64,000 nucleotides of DNA from Prunus persica (Eukaryota; Streptophyta; Magnoliopsida; Rosales; Rosaceae), in contig NC_034012.1 of the NCBI RefSeq assembly GCF_000346465.2, positions 13,291,451 to 13,355,450 on the forward strand. The letters are read 5' to 3'. Shown in pieces: positions 11,081 to 21,361 of this stretch (the first letter of the stretch is position 1; the number at the start of each line of letters is the position of its first letter). A program made the position numbers and the translations under genes. The notes beneath the pieces are model-generated. The model saw only the letters and a list, made by a program, of their open reading frames with translations, made no database searches and was not told the origin of the DNA.

Positions 11081-11310
11081 TCCATCTTAATATCCAAAAT
11101 TTTAAGCTGTGTTTACAGAAAATGATGTTACAGTAACAATAATAATGTTCAAGGGTGGAAATAAACAAGTCAAACCCAACAATAATAATGTGCAAGCGTG
11201 GAAATAAATCAAACCCAACATTCACCTCCTACATTATTATCTAAGTTGCTGCTAAGAAAATGTATATTTAGGATGTTACAGCTTCAATGCACTCAATCTA
11301 GTTTAGCCAA
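11051..11310 (-). pseudogene. Duplicated 3' end of the RidA gene
   Basis: This segment aligns through most of its length with 37985-38215, which is the 3'UTR and last codons of the intact RidA gene 27 kb away. Shared strings include CCATCTTAATATC, GGAAATAAACAAGTCAAA, CACCTCCTACATTATTAT and CAATGCACTCAAT. A 40-bp internal duplication (GGTGGAAATAAA... repeated) is specific to this copy. Only the last few codons and the UTR are present, so it is non-functional. Confidence 0.8.
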
Positions 11311-12820
11311 TTCGAGGGTGAGCCATCAAGTTTGGGTCTTTGGCCAAATTTAAAACAAAATTTGATTCCTATGTATCAAAACCCAAACAGAAATACTATA
11401 TTTCTTTTATGTCTAATACCTAATTTTTTTAAATAAAAAAAATAGTCGATATTTTCTTTATAAAAAAATAATTGACGTTAGAAAAAAATTAATAAGATGG
11501 TAAGAAAGTTGTGAAATTTTTTTGGGAAAATGCTAGGGGAGANNNNNNNNNNNNNNNNNNNNNNNNNNNNNNNNNNNNNNNNNNNNNNNNNNNNNNNNNN
11601 NNNNNNNNNNNNNNNNNNNNNNNNNNNNNNNNNNNNNNNNNNAACTTTTTTCTATCTCTCCTATGGTCCCACGGCCCCCTTCTCTTTGTATCTCCAGCTC
11701 TATTTGAGAGATGGTACACAAGTTGGTATCTAAAGCGTCTCCCTAGCATGACCCAATTTTTTTGGATAAATTGAATACATTTAATAAGGGTAAACTTGGA
11801 ATGCAAAAGTTAGCTTGTATAATATATTAATGACATTGTTTTAAGTGTAAGGAGAATGACACATGTCAAGCAAAAAAGGGAGAAGATCCAAAGAAGAAGA
11901 TTAGAGAGAAGGTTGCTAGCATTCCTCTTGAATATTATAGCCATGACGGTCATTCAAACAGATAATCAGTGTCTGTTGTAGCTTAATTTTTGTACTAACT
12001 TCTTGTGCATGTGTTTGAGCCACAGATATTCCAGTGGCTAACTTATAAAGAAACAGATAATCTAAAAGTAACTCCGAGAAAGGAGGTGTTTAATGGAAAT
12101 GAGTTATGGGTTGCCAAGAAGGAACAAGACTTTTCTCTCTTTATAGAAGGGGTCCAAGTCTGTCTCTACATAAAACTTCTGCTCTATTTATAGAGGAAAC
12201 TCAAATGAATTAATTTACAAGCCGGCCACCTTGGCTCAGAGCCGAGCCGTTTGCTTCATATCAGATATGTCAGATGTTGGGTCGTCGGGGTTCGTCCACG
12301 TCCTCTGCTCATGATGACCCTATTATACTTCGACTAAGGAGTGGGCGTGGGTAGAGTTGCCTGTTGCACATGACGGCAGTCTCATCTGGTGAGGTGGCGA
12401 ATCAGGCGGTTTACACCTGGCTTTTGAAGGGACGTGGGCACGCTTGATGAGGTAAGGTGAGTCGGCGGCCAGAGGGGTTCTTGTCATCGACGTGGCCAAT
12501 TTGCATCATCTTGAATTTCCTAAGGCAGCTCAGAGTCCAAAGCAGAGGGAGATTTGCTCGTTTCTGCCTGTGCAGTGCATAAGGCCCACATGTCGTGTTT
12601 TTATTGGGCGAACCGGCTCGGTGCATGCCGAGCGTCAACAACATGCATATAAGGATTCCATATTGATGTGCAATTAAATATATGTTTTATCAGTGACCCT
12701 ATTATTACACTCATTTTAATGATACTTTTTAGCTAAACAATCTTGGCATATGTATTACATGCAATCCTAACGCATATGTGAATCGTATTTCCCAAACGAT
12801 AGCTTTATGGAAGGTTATAA
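11311..12820. other. Intergenic sequence containing the assembly gap
   Basis: Apart from the N run, nothing protein-like was recognised. 12220-12660 is markedly more GC-rich than its surroundings and non-coding in appearance, possibly an old LTR fragment, but I see no terminal repeat to support that. Confidence 0.35.
11543..11642. other. Assembly gap (100 N)
   Basis: Exactly 100 N bases, the conventional length for a gap of unknown size. Open frames that cross it are meaningless. Confidence 1.
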
Positions 12821-13399
12821 GGGTGTGTTTGGTAGGCTTCACTGGATTGGACTATCTTAAATAGTACTTGAAACTCATGTTTGCTAAGATAAGGGACTAA
12901 CTTAAATGAGATTATATAGTCCAACAGTAAAAAATCTCACTCACTCGCTGCTCCAATTTAGCGAGCTTGAAAAGCGGCTCGCAATATAACACCCACGCTA
13001 TATTGAACTCGGGAGTTCAAACTAAACCATCGTAGAACTAAACCTTCGCACTGTCATCGCCCAACCTCACTATCACCACCACCAACCCTATCGACAGCAA
13101 CAACAACACCAAATTGAACACCCAATCAGTTGACCCAGAGAGCTTTTTCTATTTGCTCTGATTCCTCATGAGGTTATCTAATTTCTGCAACCAAACAAAC
13201 CCAGATCATTGGCTTGCCAAGATCGAAAAGGATGTGCGGCATGCCTGGGAGAACACCTTTGCTAAAGCCTATGTTTGAAGTTTTCTTGATTGAATTTAAA
13301 AAATAAAAAAAATAAAAAAAAGAGTCTAAAGAGGAGAAGGAGAACTGGGGAAAAAGGGGATGTGGAAGTGGGTTGCGATGGGGGGGAGGGGGGGGGGGG

Positions 13400-13430
<31 letters not shown>

Positions 13431-13949
13431 GCAAGAATGAATCTATTAATCCTAGGGAGCAAGAGAAGATGGCTTCAGTGGGATAGGGGAATCGAAGCAG
13501 GCATTGATGATTTGATCCATAGGAGGCAAAACCTCTGTTTTTTCTATCCGTCTTCCAATGCAATGAACCTAATTATCTTAAACAAAACAAAAAATAGAGA
13601 GGAAAAAAACAAGATAAAAAGAAAGTAAAAAGAATGGGGAGGATGAGTTGGGTTTGCATCTAATGAGTTTTTTTGTTTAAGATAATTTTAGCTTTTTAAA
13701 AAATTCAGAATTTTTGTTGTTTTTTATTTAAAATTATTGTTTTAAATTTAAATATTACAATAATTATTTTTTAATCCGACGACACAGCACCAAACATAGG
13801 TCTTCACTATTTTTACAATCCAGCTTCTTAGTCCGACGCAGCACCAAATGTAGGTCACTACTTAATCCAGCTTAGGCCAATCCGAGGTAATCCGAGACAG
13901 TCACAGGATTTAATCCAGTCCATGACAGTCCGCTGTGCCAAACGACCCC
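12821..13949 (-). mobile_element. Harbinger-like non-autonomous element, copy 1 (inverted)
   Basis: Imperfect inverted termini: GGGTGTGTTTGGTAGGC on the left and, reverse-complemented, GGGGTCGTTTGGCACAGC on the right. Both ends are flanked by TAA (12818-12820 and 13950-13952), the PIF/Harbinger target duplication. The interior holds purine-rich low complexity (poly-G and GA runs at about 13379-13430) and no transposase. It is the reverse-complement relative of the elements starting at 14397 and 18836. Confidence 0.75.
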
Positions 13950-14396
13950 TAAGGGGTTTCGGGCTTCTTGGCCAGGTCTACCATTGTTGATTTTTGCCCC
14001 CGCTATCTAAATTTTTACTTAATGGACAATGGCGGATCCAAAATTTTAATTTTATAGGGACGAAATTATATGACAACAATTGACAAAAACAAAATTTTAG
14101 GATACAACTATAACTCAAACATAAAAATACAAAGTAAAGCAAATCTTAATTACAAATGGAACCTCCAAGAAACAAAGTTCAAAACAATTTATATGCACAC
14201 AAATATATAAAATAAAAATAAAAAGAACGAAAATTATAGACATGACCAAGATTACATATACAAAACGTGAAAAACTTTATAAAAAAAAAAAAAAAAAAAA
14301 AACAAGTGGGGCTAATAAGATTATATTAATAAAAGTGAAAAAGAAAAGAAAAGAAAATACAAGTGGGGGCTCAGTAAAACATGCTTTATACCTTAA

Positions 14397-15715
14397 GGGG
14401 TCGTTTGGCACGGCGGACTGTCATGGACTGTACTAAATTCTGGGACTGTCTCGGATTAGCTCGGATTGGCTTAAGCTGGATTAAGTACCGACCTACGTTT
14501 GATTTTGCATCGGATTAAGAAGCTGGATTGTAAAAATAGTGAAGACCTATGTTTGGTGCTGTGTCGGACTAAAAAACAAATATTTAATATATTTAAATTT
14601 AATTAAAAATTTTAATGTATAAATAAATAAAATTCTAATATTTATTTATTTTGGTCAATTCATTATTTCATTAAGGAAAGAGGCAAATAAATTCTAATAT
14701 TTAATTAGTGAAGCATTTTCTTCTTTCCTCTCTCCCCTCTCTCTTTTCTTCCTCTCTCTTCACCATCCCTTTTCGTTTCTTCTCTAACTGTTTCTAATTT
14801 CATTATTTTCAGCTTCTCCCTTTTTGGAACTTCTACGAATTGGAACTGCATGCAATTTGACAAAAAATCATTCAATCACAAACAACCAAAAAGAGAACAA
14901 GGTAGAAAATTACAGAACTTGGGCAGCTCATCTTCAGGCCTTTTTCCATACCTCTGCTCCAAAATGAAATTTGTAAAATGAAAGCCAAGTGTTGCCATCG
15001 AGTTTAGCAAACCAAGCAAACACATCCAAGAATTGCCACCCACATCCTCTAGCCACACCTGAAACCCCCATAATCAAACTAATGTACACCAATAATTAAC
15101 ATAAGAAGATTTGGCATTCCATGGACTTGGGATCGCAAGACCTGATTTTGACATGGCCCTTGCAATGGCAGATACAAATGTGCCACAATATCTTGGGGCT
15201 AAGACTCAAAATTCAAATTTCATTTAGCTGATGGCTAGAACCAAATACTTACCCAAGAAACCTCCTTTCAATCTCTACGACGATGGCAGAGCCTGAAGCC
15301 ACCCAAAATATATAGTTGTCGCTGAAAGGCAATAACTCAATAATATATTTTGGTTCACCTCCTTCTATATCTCTCTGCAACTGCAAGCCCTACCTCAATT
15401 GTAATGCAAAGCGAGAGACCAGAAAAACTTACCTGAGTATAGCTTGGAAGAAGAGCAGGAGTCAATATTGAACGAAACGAGAGAGAGGCGTTGAAAGTTG
15501 TCGGTGTTGGAGGACTAGCGTGTTTTATTTTGCGAACTCGCTAATTTGTGAAGCAAGTTTCAGCCTCACTAAATTAGAAGAGCGAGCGATGCGTTTTTTT
15601 ACTGTTAGGACTCTACAATCTCATTTAAATTAGTCCTCCCTCTTACCAAACATGGTTTTCAAGTGCTATATAGTCCAGTCCAGTCCAGTCCAGTCTAGTG
15701 AGGCCGGCACTGCCA
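14397..15715 (+). mobile_element. Harbinger-like non-autonomous element, copy 2
   Basis: The left end GGGGTCGTTTGGCACGGCGG follows TAA (14394-14396). The right end is recognisable to GTCTAGTGAGGCC near 15707 but then diverges, so the right terminus and its target duplication are lost or mutated. A pentamer run (CCAGT)n lies at about 15674-15695. A minus-strand open frame of about 60 codons (14876-15058) has splice-like ends but no family I recognise; it may be captured host sequence. Confidence 0.65.
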
Positions 15716-15724
15716 AAATTTTCT

Positions 15725-16190
15725 CTTAGTCCTCTGAAGGCACTCATGTGATTGTCGTTTAATGCCAAACTCATTTTTTCGTTAAACATAAAATGTATAT
15801 TTTTTTTTTGGGTCAAAGACATACGATGTACATTGAGCGTTGGTATAAACATGACAAGTACTATTCTAGTAGATCTACTGCTTTCATGTTTTATGATATT
15901 AGCTGATATCTTATTGGATGTTGTAATAGTTTATTAGAATTAATTAAGATATTGGAGGATGCTAAAACGTCGGGAGTATATGTTGGGATTGCTGACCTTT
16001 AGGATGATGGCCAACATTCTCCGCAGTCATTCTAATCCATTTATAAGGATGATCATAGAGTGCAGTTAGCAAAGCTAAATGAATCAAAGGATATTAATAT
16101 ATACCAGTGGGGGCTCCTCACCATGGTTGCAGGTGGGACTTGGTTCAACAACTGATGTTGGAGCTGAACCATAATTTCATGTCAAGGAAA
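15725..16190 (+). repeat. Copy 2 of the local interspersed repeat
   Basis: Shares ATGTGATTGTCGTTTAATGC, ACATACGATGTACATTGAGC, ACATGACAAGTACTAT and TTAAGATATTGGAGGATGC with 20215-20440 and with the degenerate copy at 10568. Continues to a shared tail ending GAACCATAATTTCA at about 16180. Confidence 0.75.
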
Positions 16191-16918
16191 GTGAGATTTT
16201 CTCAGCTTTCTCTATTTCTTTTATCTCAAAGATTTTTTTATACGTACAAAGAAAAACTGTAATTATATAACAAAACAGTTCATATAGTTCAAGATTCTTT
16301 TTAAAATTTAAATTTTCCTTTTGAATTGTTAAATGTACATTATAGTGGGTCAATTTAATTTAGCCCCAATCTCATTTCATGCATATGCATGGCGTTTATA
16401 CCTCTAATAAAACATTGTAATTTTCTAAATAGTTTTTCTTGTTGAAAAATTAATTGATAAAGAAAAAAGCTCCAAAACTACTGTCATGTTATGTAGGAAG
16501 AATTCATTAGTGTCACCACCACACACACAAACTTTGTGAAATTAGGAATCTTGGGTTCGTAAGGAGACATCTATGTAATCTGCTTTAGAATTCCCAAAAA
16601 AAAAAAAAAAAAACTTGGGACTTTAAGAACAGAAACCATACCTTATGAAGAGATTCAAATGTCTAAAGCCAACTAATTGGGTTAAGAATGTCATTTGGCC
16701 TAATTCGAATAGAAACGAGCAACAAACTAATGAATTAAAATTGGCCGAAGGTTAGTAAAATCCATGTTACCGTTCCAAGGTTTGAAAATAACCTAGGCCA
16801 GATGAGGTTTGCTTGGCCGCATGATTGATTTGTTTAGTAGTCAGAAACGCCCTTCTTAGCCCTAAAAGGGTAACACACAATACGAAACCAATAATATATC
16901 ATGTTATGCTTTTGAAGA
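16191..16918. other. Intergenic sequence
   Basis: No gene recognised; contains a 20-base poly(A) run near 16595. Confidence 0.4.
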
Positions 16919-17866
16919 TCATTGAGTGTAGTCTGATGCCTTACATCCAGAGTAGTCTGATGCCTCAACAGAGAAGGAAGAATTATAACATAGGAATAAA
17001 CTTTTGTTCCATAAATTCTTTACCTCCGAAATACCCCCATTCCCATTACTAAATTGCACCTCCAAAACCCTAAACCGAGTTCTTCGAAAAAACATGAACC
17101 TACCAATAAGGTTCATGCTGATTCCACCAGGTACTGCTTTTCAAGAAGAGCATGGTATGCTGCTTGGAACAACAAGTTTCATCTTTGCTTTCTTAGGTTC
17201 TTCCATCTCACAAACAAAGACATGGCCAGAAGCGTTCACTGCATAAAATTGTCCGTTATGATAAGTTAAATCAGAATAAATATGATATGGTTTTCCAAAT
17301 GCATCATCCACTATGGTCCATTCGTGGTCTCCTGGTCTCCAAAACGCAAATTTGCCCCAACTATGAATCATGACAATGTAATCTGATGTGAAAGAAGCGC
17401 TTGATGATAAGGTGAATTTCCTTACAACGAATTTGCCCAACACTAATGCTATATTTCTTAGTAGATCTAGATGAGGAGGATGAGATTATTTAAATATCTC
17501 AAGATCCGGAAGCTCAACATGGGCATGATTTAAAGGATGCAATATATTGAATTTCAAATCGTTATCAGACTGAGTCTTTAGCCATCCTAGGGAAGAATAA
17601 CACAGCTTTTCCTTAGCTAATGGTGGCAGATTAAGTTTGTGAATCTTGCCTTTTTTCAGGTTGTAGAACTCTCGGATGGTGGCGCTCTCCCTTTTTGGAA
17701 GCATAAGCAATGGAACTTGATGTGATGTTCTAGTAAAGTTTTCCTTGATTGCGTCTGATTTCCATGATCTACAAACTGTACCAAAAACAGTAAAATCCTC
17801 CAAGACAAACAGAAGTTTGGCAATGGACACAAGAAGATGGTGAGGAAGATTCGACCATTGAGCCAT
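16919..17866 (-). pseudogene. F-box / DUF295 (KIB1-4 beta-propeller) pseudogene
   Basis: From the ATG at 17866 the frame gives MAQWSNLPHHLLVSIAKLL and VFGTVCRSWKS, an F-box helix pair that in working proteins binds SKP1 in an SCF ubiquitin ligase. It is followed by PLLMLP and a DUF295-like repeat region. A TAA stops the frame at 17486-17488, but the same frame continues for 114 more codons to 17141 (WTIVDDAFGKPYHIYSDLTY, GQFYAVNASGHVF). After that a frameshift is needed to reach the C-terminal family motif (LFLCYNSSFSVEASDYSGCK, 16919-17116). One nonsense change and at least one frameshift make this a probable recent pseudogene. It lies between the two copies of the duplicated block. Confidence 0.8.
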
Positions 17867-18087
17867 CAAGATAATAATCAACTCAAATATCAAATAGGTT
17901 TTGTGGGGGAAGAGCGTGCCCGAAATTAGAATAATAGAAATAATTAATTTCTAAAAGAGGACACAAAAATCTGAGAGGGCAAAGGGCAAAGACTGAAACC
18001 AAATAAATAGTGTATTTATTTGTAAATCCCAATCCGAGAGGACAAAATAAAAATTGCATGACAACAATTGACAAAAATAAAAATTTA

Positions 18088-18455
18088 AGAGCCCGTGATA
18101 ACCATTTCAATTTTAATTTTTAGTATTTATTTTTGTGCTAGGGTATAGAGGGAAATGAGAGTGAGACTGAGAGTGAGGATGAGATTGAGAGAGAGGATGA
18201 TAAGGGAGGACGGGAGAGATGAGTAACAAAAGTGAAAACTTGAAAGTAAAAACAATTTCAAATAAATTTTTTGTTTTTTGCTTTTGTTTTCACTTTTATT
18301 ACTCTTCCCTCCCATCATTCCCTCTCATCTTCTATCTCAATCTCATCTTCACTCTCATTCTCACTTCAGTTGTCTCCATTTGTCCTCTATACTCTAGCAC
18401 AAAAAATAAAAAATAAAACAAAAAACTAAAATTGAAACAGTTATCAAACGGACCC
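18088..18455. mobile_element. Tourist-like MITE with TTA target duplication
   Basis: The ends read AGAGCCCGTGATAACCATTT and, reverse-complemented, GGGTCCGTTTGATAACTGTT, followed on both sides by CAATTTTA. The inverted repeats continue into a G/A-rich arm and a C/T-rich arm, so the whole 368 bp can fold as a long hairpin. TTA flanks both ends (18085-18087 and 18456-18458). Copy A of the block reads AAAATTTTAGGATA at the equivalent place (about 14092), an empty site that confirms the boundaries. Confidence 0.85.
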
Positions 18456-18835
18456 TTAGGATATAACTATAACTCAAGAATAAAAATACAAAGTAAAGCA
18501 AACCTTACAAATGGAACCTCCAAGAGAAAATAGTCAAAACAATTTATATGCACACAAATATATGAAATAAAATAAAAAGAACAAAAATTATAGACATTAC
18601 CAAGATTACATATACAACACATGGAAAAATATAAAAAAATACAAGTGAGGCTAATTCCTTTACTAAGTTCTTCAATTTGTGGGGCTATTTCCTTTTTTCT
18701 TTGAGTGCAAAAGTCTTCTATAGCATCAATAAGATTATATTTAATAGAAGTGAAAAAGGAAAAATAAAATACAAGTTGGGCTCATACTAGGTCTGCCAGT
18801 GCTTATGGGTCAAAGTAAAATGCTTTATACTTCAA

Positions 18836-20174
18836 GGGGTCGTTTAGTACGGCGGACTGTCATAGACTAAACTAAATCCTGAGACTATCTTGGATTAGCT
18901 CGAATTGGCCTAAGCTGGATTAAGTACTGACCTACGTTTGATGCTGCATCGGACTAAGAAACTGGATTGTAAAAATAGTGAAGACCTATGTTTGGTGCTG
19001 TGTCGGACTAAAAAATAATTATTGTAATAATTAGATTTAAAACAATAATAAAATAAATAAATAAAAAAAACTAAAATTCTGATATTTTTAAAGGCTAAAA
19101 TTATGTTAAACAAAAAATAAAAAAACAATAGATTCAGACCCAACCCAACCTCCTCATTTAGTTTATCTTTTTTTTTTTCTCTCTATTTTCTTTTTCTTTA
19201 ATCAGAAACCCAACCTCCCCATTCTTTTTATCTTTTTTTTTTCTTTAACAAGAAACCTCCCTCACTCTCACTCTCTCTCTTTGCCCGCCCCCGCCCCCCC
19301 CCCCCCCCTCTTTTTTTTTCTTTCTCTCTATTTGTTATCTTTATTCAACAACCTCACTCATTCTGTCTTTCTCCCATCACAACTCACTTTTGGAAAAACC
19401 TAAAGGAGAGAGAAATTTTTGCAAAGAAGCCAAAATGGACAAAATTGCCCTTATTTATTTTTGAATTTCCTAAGGAATCCTTTACATTTGCATGTCTTTG
19501 ATTGAAAGTTGAGAGGTTTTTCTGTCTTTTTTGAAAAAGCTTTGGCTTTTTCCAAAAGTGAAAAAAAATTTGTGGCTAAAACCTAAATTTACTTTTTCTC
19601 TCTCTCTCTCTCTCTTTAATCATAAACCTCCCTGATTCTCTCTCTCATTCCCATCGGAACCCACCTCCACATCCCCTTTTTCCCCAATTCTTCTTCTCCC
19701 CCTTTGACTCCTTTGTATTCAATTGAGAAAGCCTTAGGCAAAGGCTTCAGCAAATGCATTTTCCACACACGTCCTCTTCGATCTTGTCCAGCCAAGATTT
19801 GGGTTTGTTTGGTTGTAGAAATTAGGTAAACTCATGGTGGTGGTCTGACAGGTTGATTGTGGTAGGGGGGTTTTGATTCAAGCCAAGGATCTGACTTCAG
19901 TGAATATGGTTGATTGAAAACACAAATCAAGAAAATCCAATTCTAGCTTAAGAAGAAGAAGAAACGGGTTTAGTTCGGACTTGTGGGTTCAATCTAGCGA
20001 GGGCACTATATTGCGAACTACTTTTTAACCTCGCTAAATTAGAGGAGCGAACGAGGGGTTTTGTTTACTGTTGGACAATATAGTCTCATTTAAGTTAGTC
20101 CCTTATCTTACCAAACATGGGTTTCAAGTGCTATTTAAGTTAGTCCAGTCCAGTGAGGCTTGCCAAACACAGCC
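18836..20174 (+). mobile_element. Harbinger-like non-autonomous element, copy 3
   Basis: The left end GGGGTCGTTTAGTACGGCGG and the right end (reverse complement) GGCTGTGTTTGGCAAGCC match copy 1. Flanks read CAA on the left and CAA/AAA on the right, so the target duplication is degenerate. The interior contains pyrimidine-rich low complexity (poly-C near 19296) homologous, inverted, to the GA/G-rich part of copy 1. Confidence 0.7.
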
Positions 20175-20199
20175 CAAAGGCATTGTGACAATTCTAAAT

Positions 20200-20890
20200 C
20201 CAATGTATCACAACACTTATGTGATTGTCGTTTAATGCAAAACTCATTTTCTTCGTTAAATACATAAAATGTTTTTTTTTTTTTTTAATGTCAAAGACAT
20301 ACGATGTACATTGAGCATTGGTATAAACATGACAAGTACTATACTACTAGCTCTCCTGCTTTCATGTTTATATTAGCTAATATCTTATAGGATATTGTAT
20401 TAGTTTATTAGAATTAATTAAGATATTGGAGGATGCTAAAACGTTGGGAGTATATGTTGGGATTGCTGACCTTAAGGATGATAGCCAACATTCTCCGTAA
20501 TCGTTCTAATCCATTTATAAGGATGATTATGGAGATGGCATTTGTAAGTTATTCTAGATTGTGCGCGGCTTGCTATGTTATGAAAAGAAAATAATATGCA
20601 GATTTTTTTTTTCGACCATGGATTGGGACAAAAGAGGAGGACAATCACCATCTCCACTCCTCCCACCAAATTGACAATGACAACATTAACAACCACGACA
20701 ACAATACAAATTATAAGAATAATAGTAATGATTTTTCAATGCAGAATGTGGTTGATGAAGCAGACAGTAAGGTGAAGTTAGCAAAGCTAAATGAATCAAG
20801 GATACTGATACTAGTGGGGGCTACTCACCATGGTTGCAGGTGGGGCTTGGTTCAACAACTGATGTTGGAGTTGAACCATAATTTCAGAGG
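20200..20890 (+). repeat. Copy 3 of the local interspersed repeat
   Basis: Longest version of the repeat, running from AATCCAATGTATCACAACAC to GAACCATAATTTCAG where it abuts the copia fragment. Contains about 200 bp missing in copy 2. No coding potential recognised. Confidence 0.7.
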
Positions 20891-21293
20891 TCCCAATCTT
20901 CTGAAGAAGAATATCTCCCTCATCATTAATCTTACGAACAAAATGGAACCTCACATCGATGTGTTTTGTATGTGCATGATGAACTTGATTCTTTGATAAA
21001 TAAATAGCACTCTGACTGTTGTAATGAACATCCACATGGTCCTGTTGAACCCCTAAGTCATCAAGCAACCCTTGAAGCCAGATGGCTTCCTTTATAGCTT
21101 CTGTTACCGCCATGTATTCTGCCTCAGTAGGCGACAAGGCAACTGTAAATTGCAAAGTTGATCTCCAACTCACTGGACCTCTAGCAAGAGTGAATACAAA
21201 ACCTATAGTGGACCTACGCTTGTCCAAATCACATGCGTAATCAGAATCCACATATCCAACAACACATTGCCCAGTAACTCTGCTAAGCTTTGA
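20890..21293 (-). pseudogene. Ty1/copia retrotransposon RNase H fragment
   Basis: The minus strand encodes the C-terminal end of a copia Pol protein: VDSDYACDLDKRRSTIGFVF, SPTEAEYMAVTEAIKEAIWL, then KNQVHHAHTKHIDVRFHFVR. These are classic RNase H strings of copia reverse transcriptase. The fragment begins around VVGYVDSDYA and ends abruptly at about 20890, where the local repeat starts, so the reverse transcriptase, integrase, gag and both LTRs are absent. The conserved Asp and Glu of the RNase H site are still visible, but the fragment cannot function. Confidence 0.9.
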
Positions 21294-21361
21294 CTACAAC
21301 AATGTTGCAGTGTCATTAATTATATATACATGCATTTGTAATGAGTTTATCAATATTTTTC

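Larger units (their letters stand above)
14040..16190 (+). repeat. Duplicated block, copy A
   Basis: Aligns in order with 18045-20890: a left flank (ATACAAAGTAAAGCAAA, ATGGAACCTCCAAGA, TTTATATGCACACAAATATAT), then a Harbinger-like element, then a right flank (GGAGTATATGTTGGGATTGC, GTTCAACAACTGATGTTGGA). Copy A lacks the MITE found at 18088 and about 200 bp present at 20535-20750 of copy B. Confidence 0.75.
18045..20890 (+). repeat. Duplicated block, copy B
   Basis: Counterpart of 14040-16190 in the same order and orientation, but longer. It carries a MITE at 18088-18455 and extra sequence at about 20535-20750. Ordered colinearity through flank, element and flank indicates segmental duplication rather than independent insertions. 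Confidence 0.75.

Noticed and set aside
11489..11806. Open frames crossing 11543-11642
   Set aside because: They exist only because the N run cannot encode stops.
12220..12660. Host gene in the GC-rich stretch
   Set aside because: Frames on both strands lack domains and are interrupted; composition alone is not evidence of a gene.
13174..13628. Open frames of 112 and 129 codons in both directions
   Set aside because: They are made of GA/CT and poly-G/poly-C low complexity inside Harbinger-like copy 1, with no family match.
18836..20174. LTR retrotransposon
   Set aside because: The ends are inverted, not direct, repeats and match the TAA-flanked copy at 12821.
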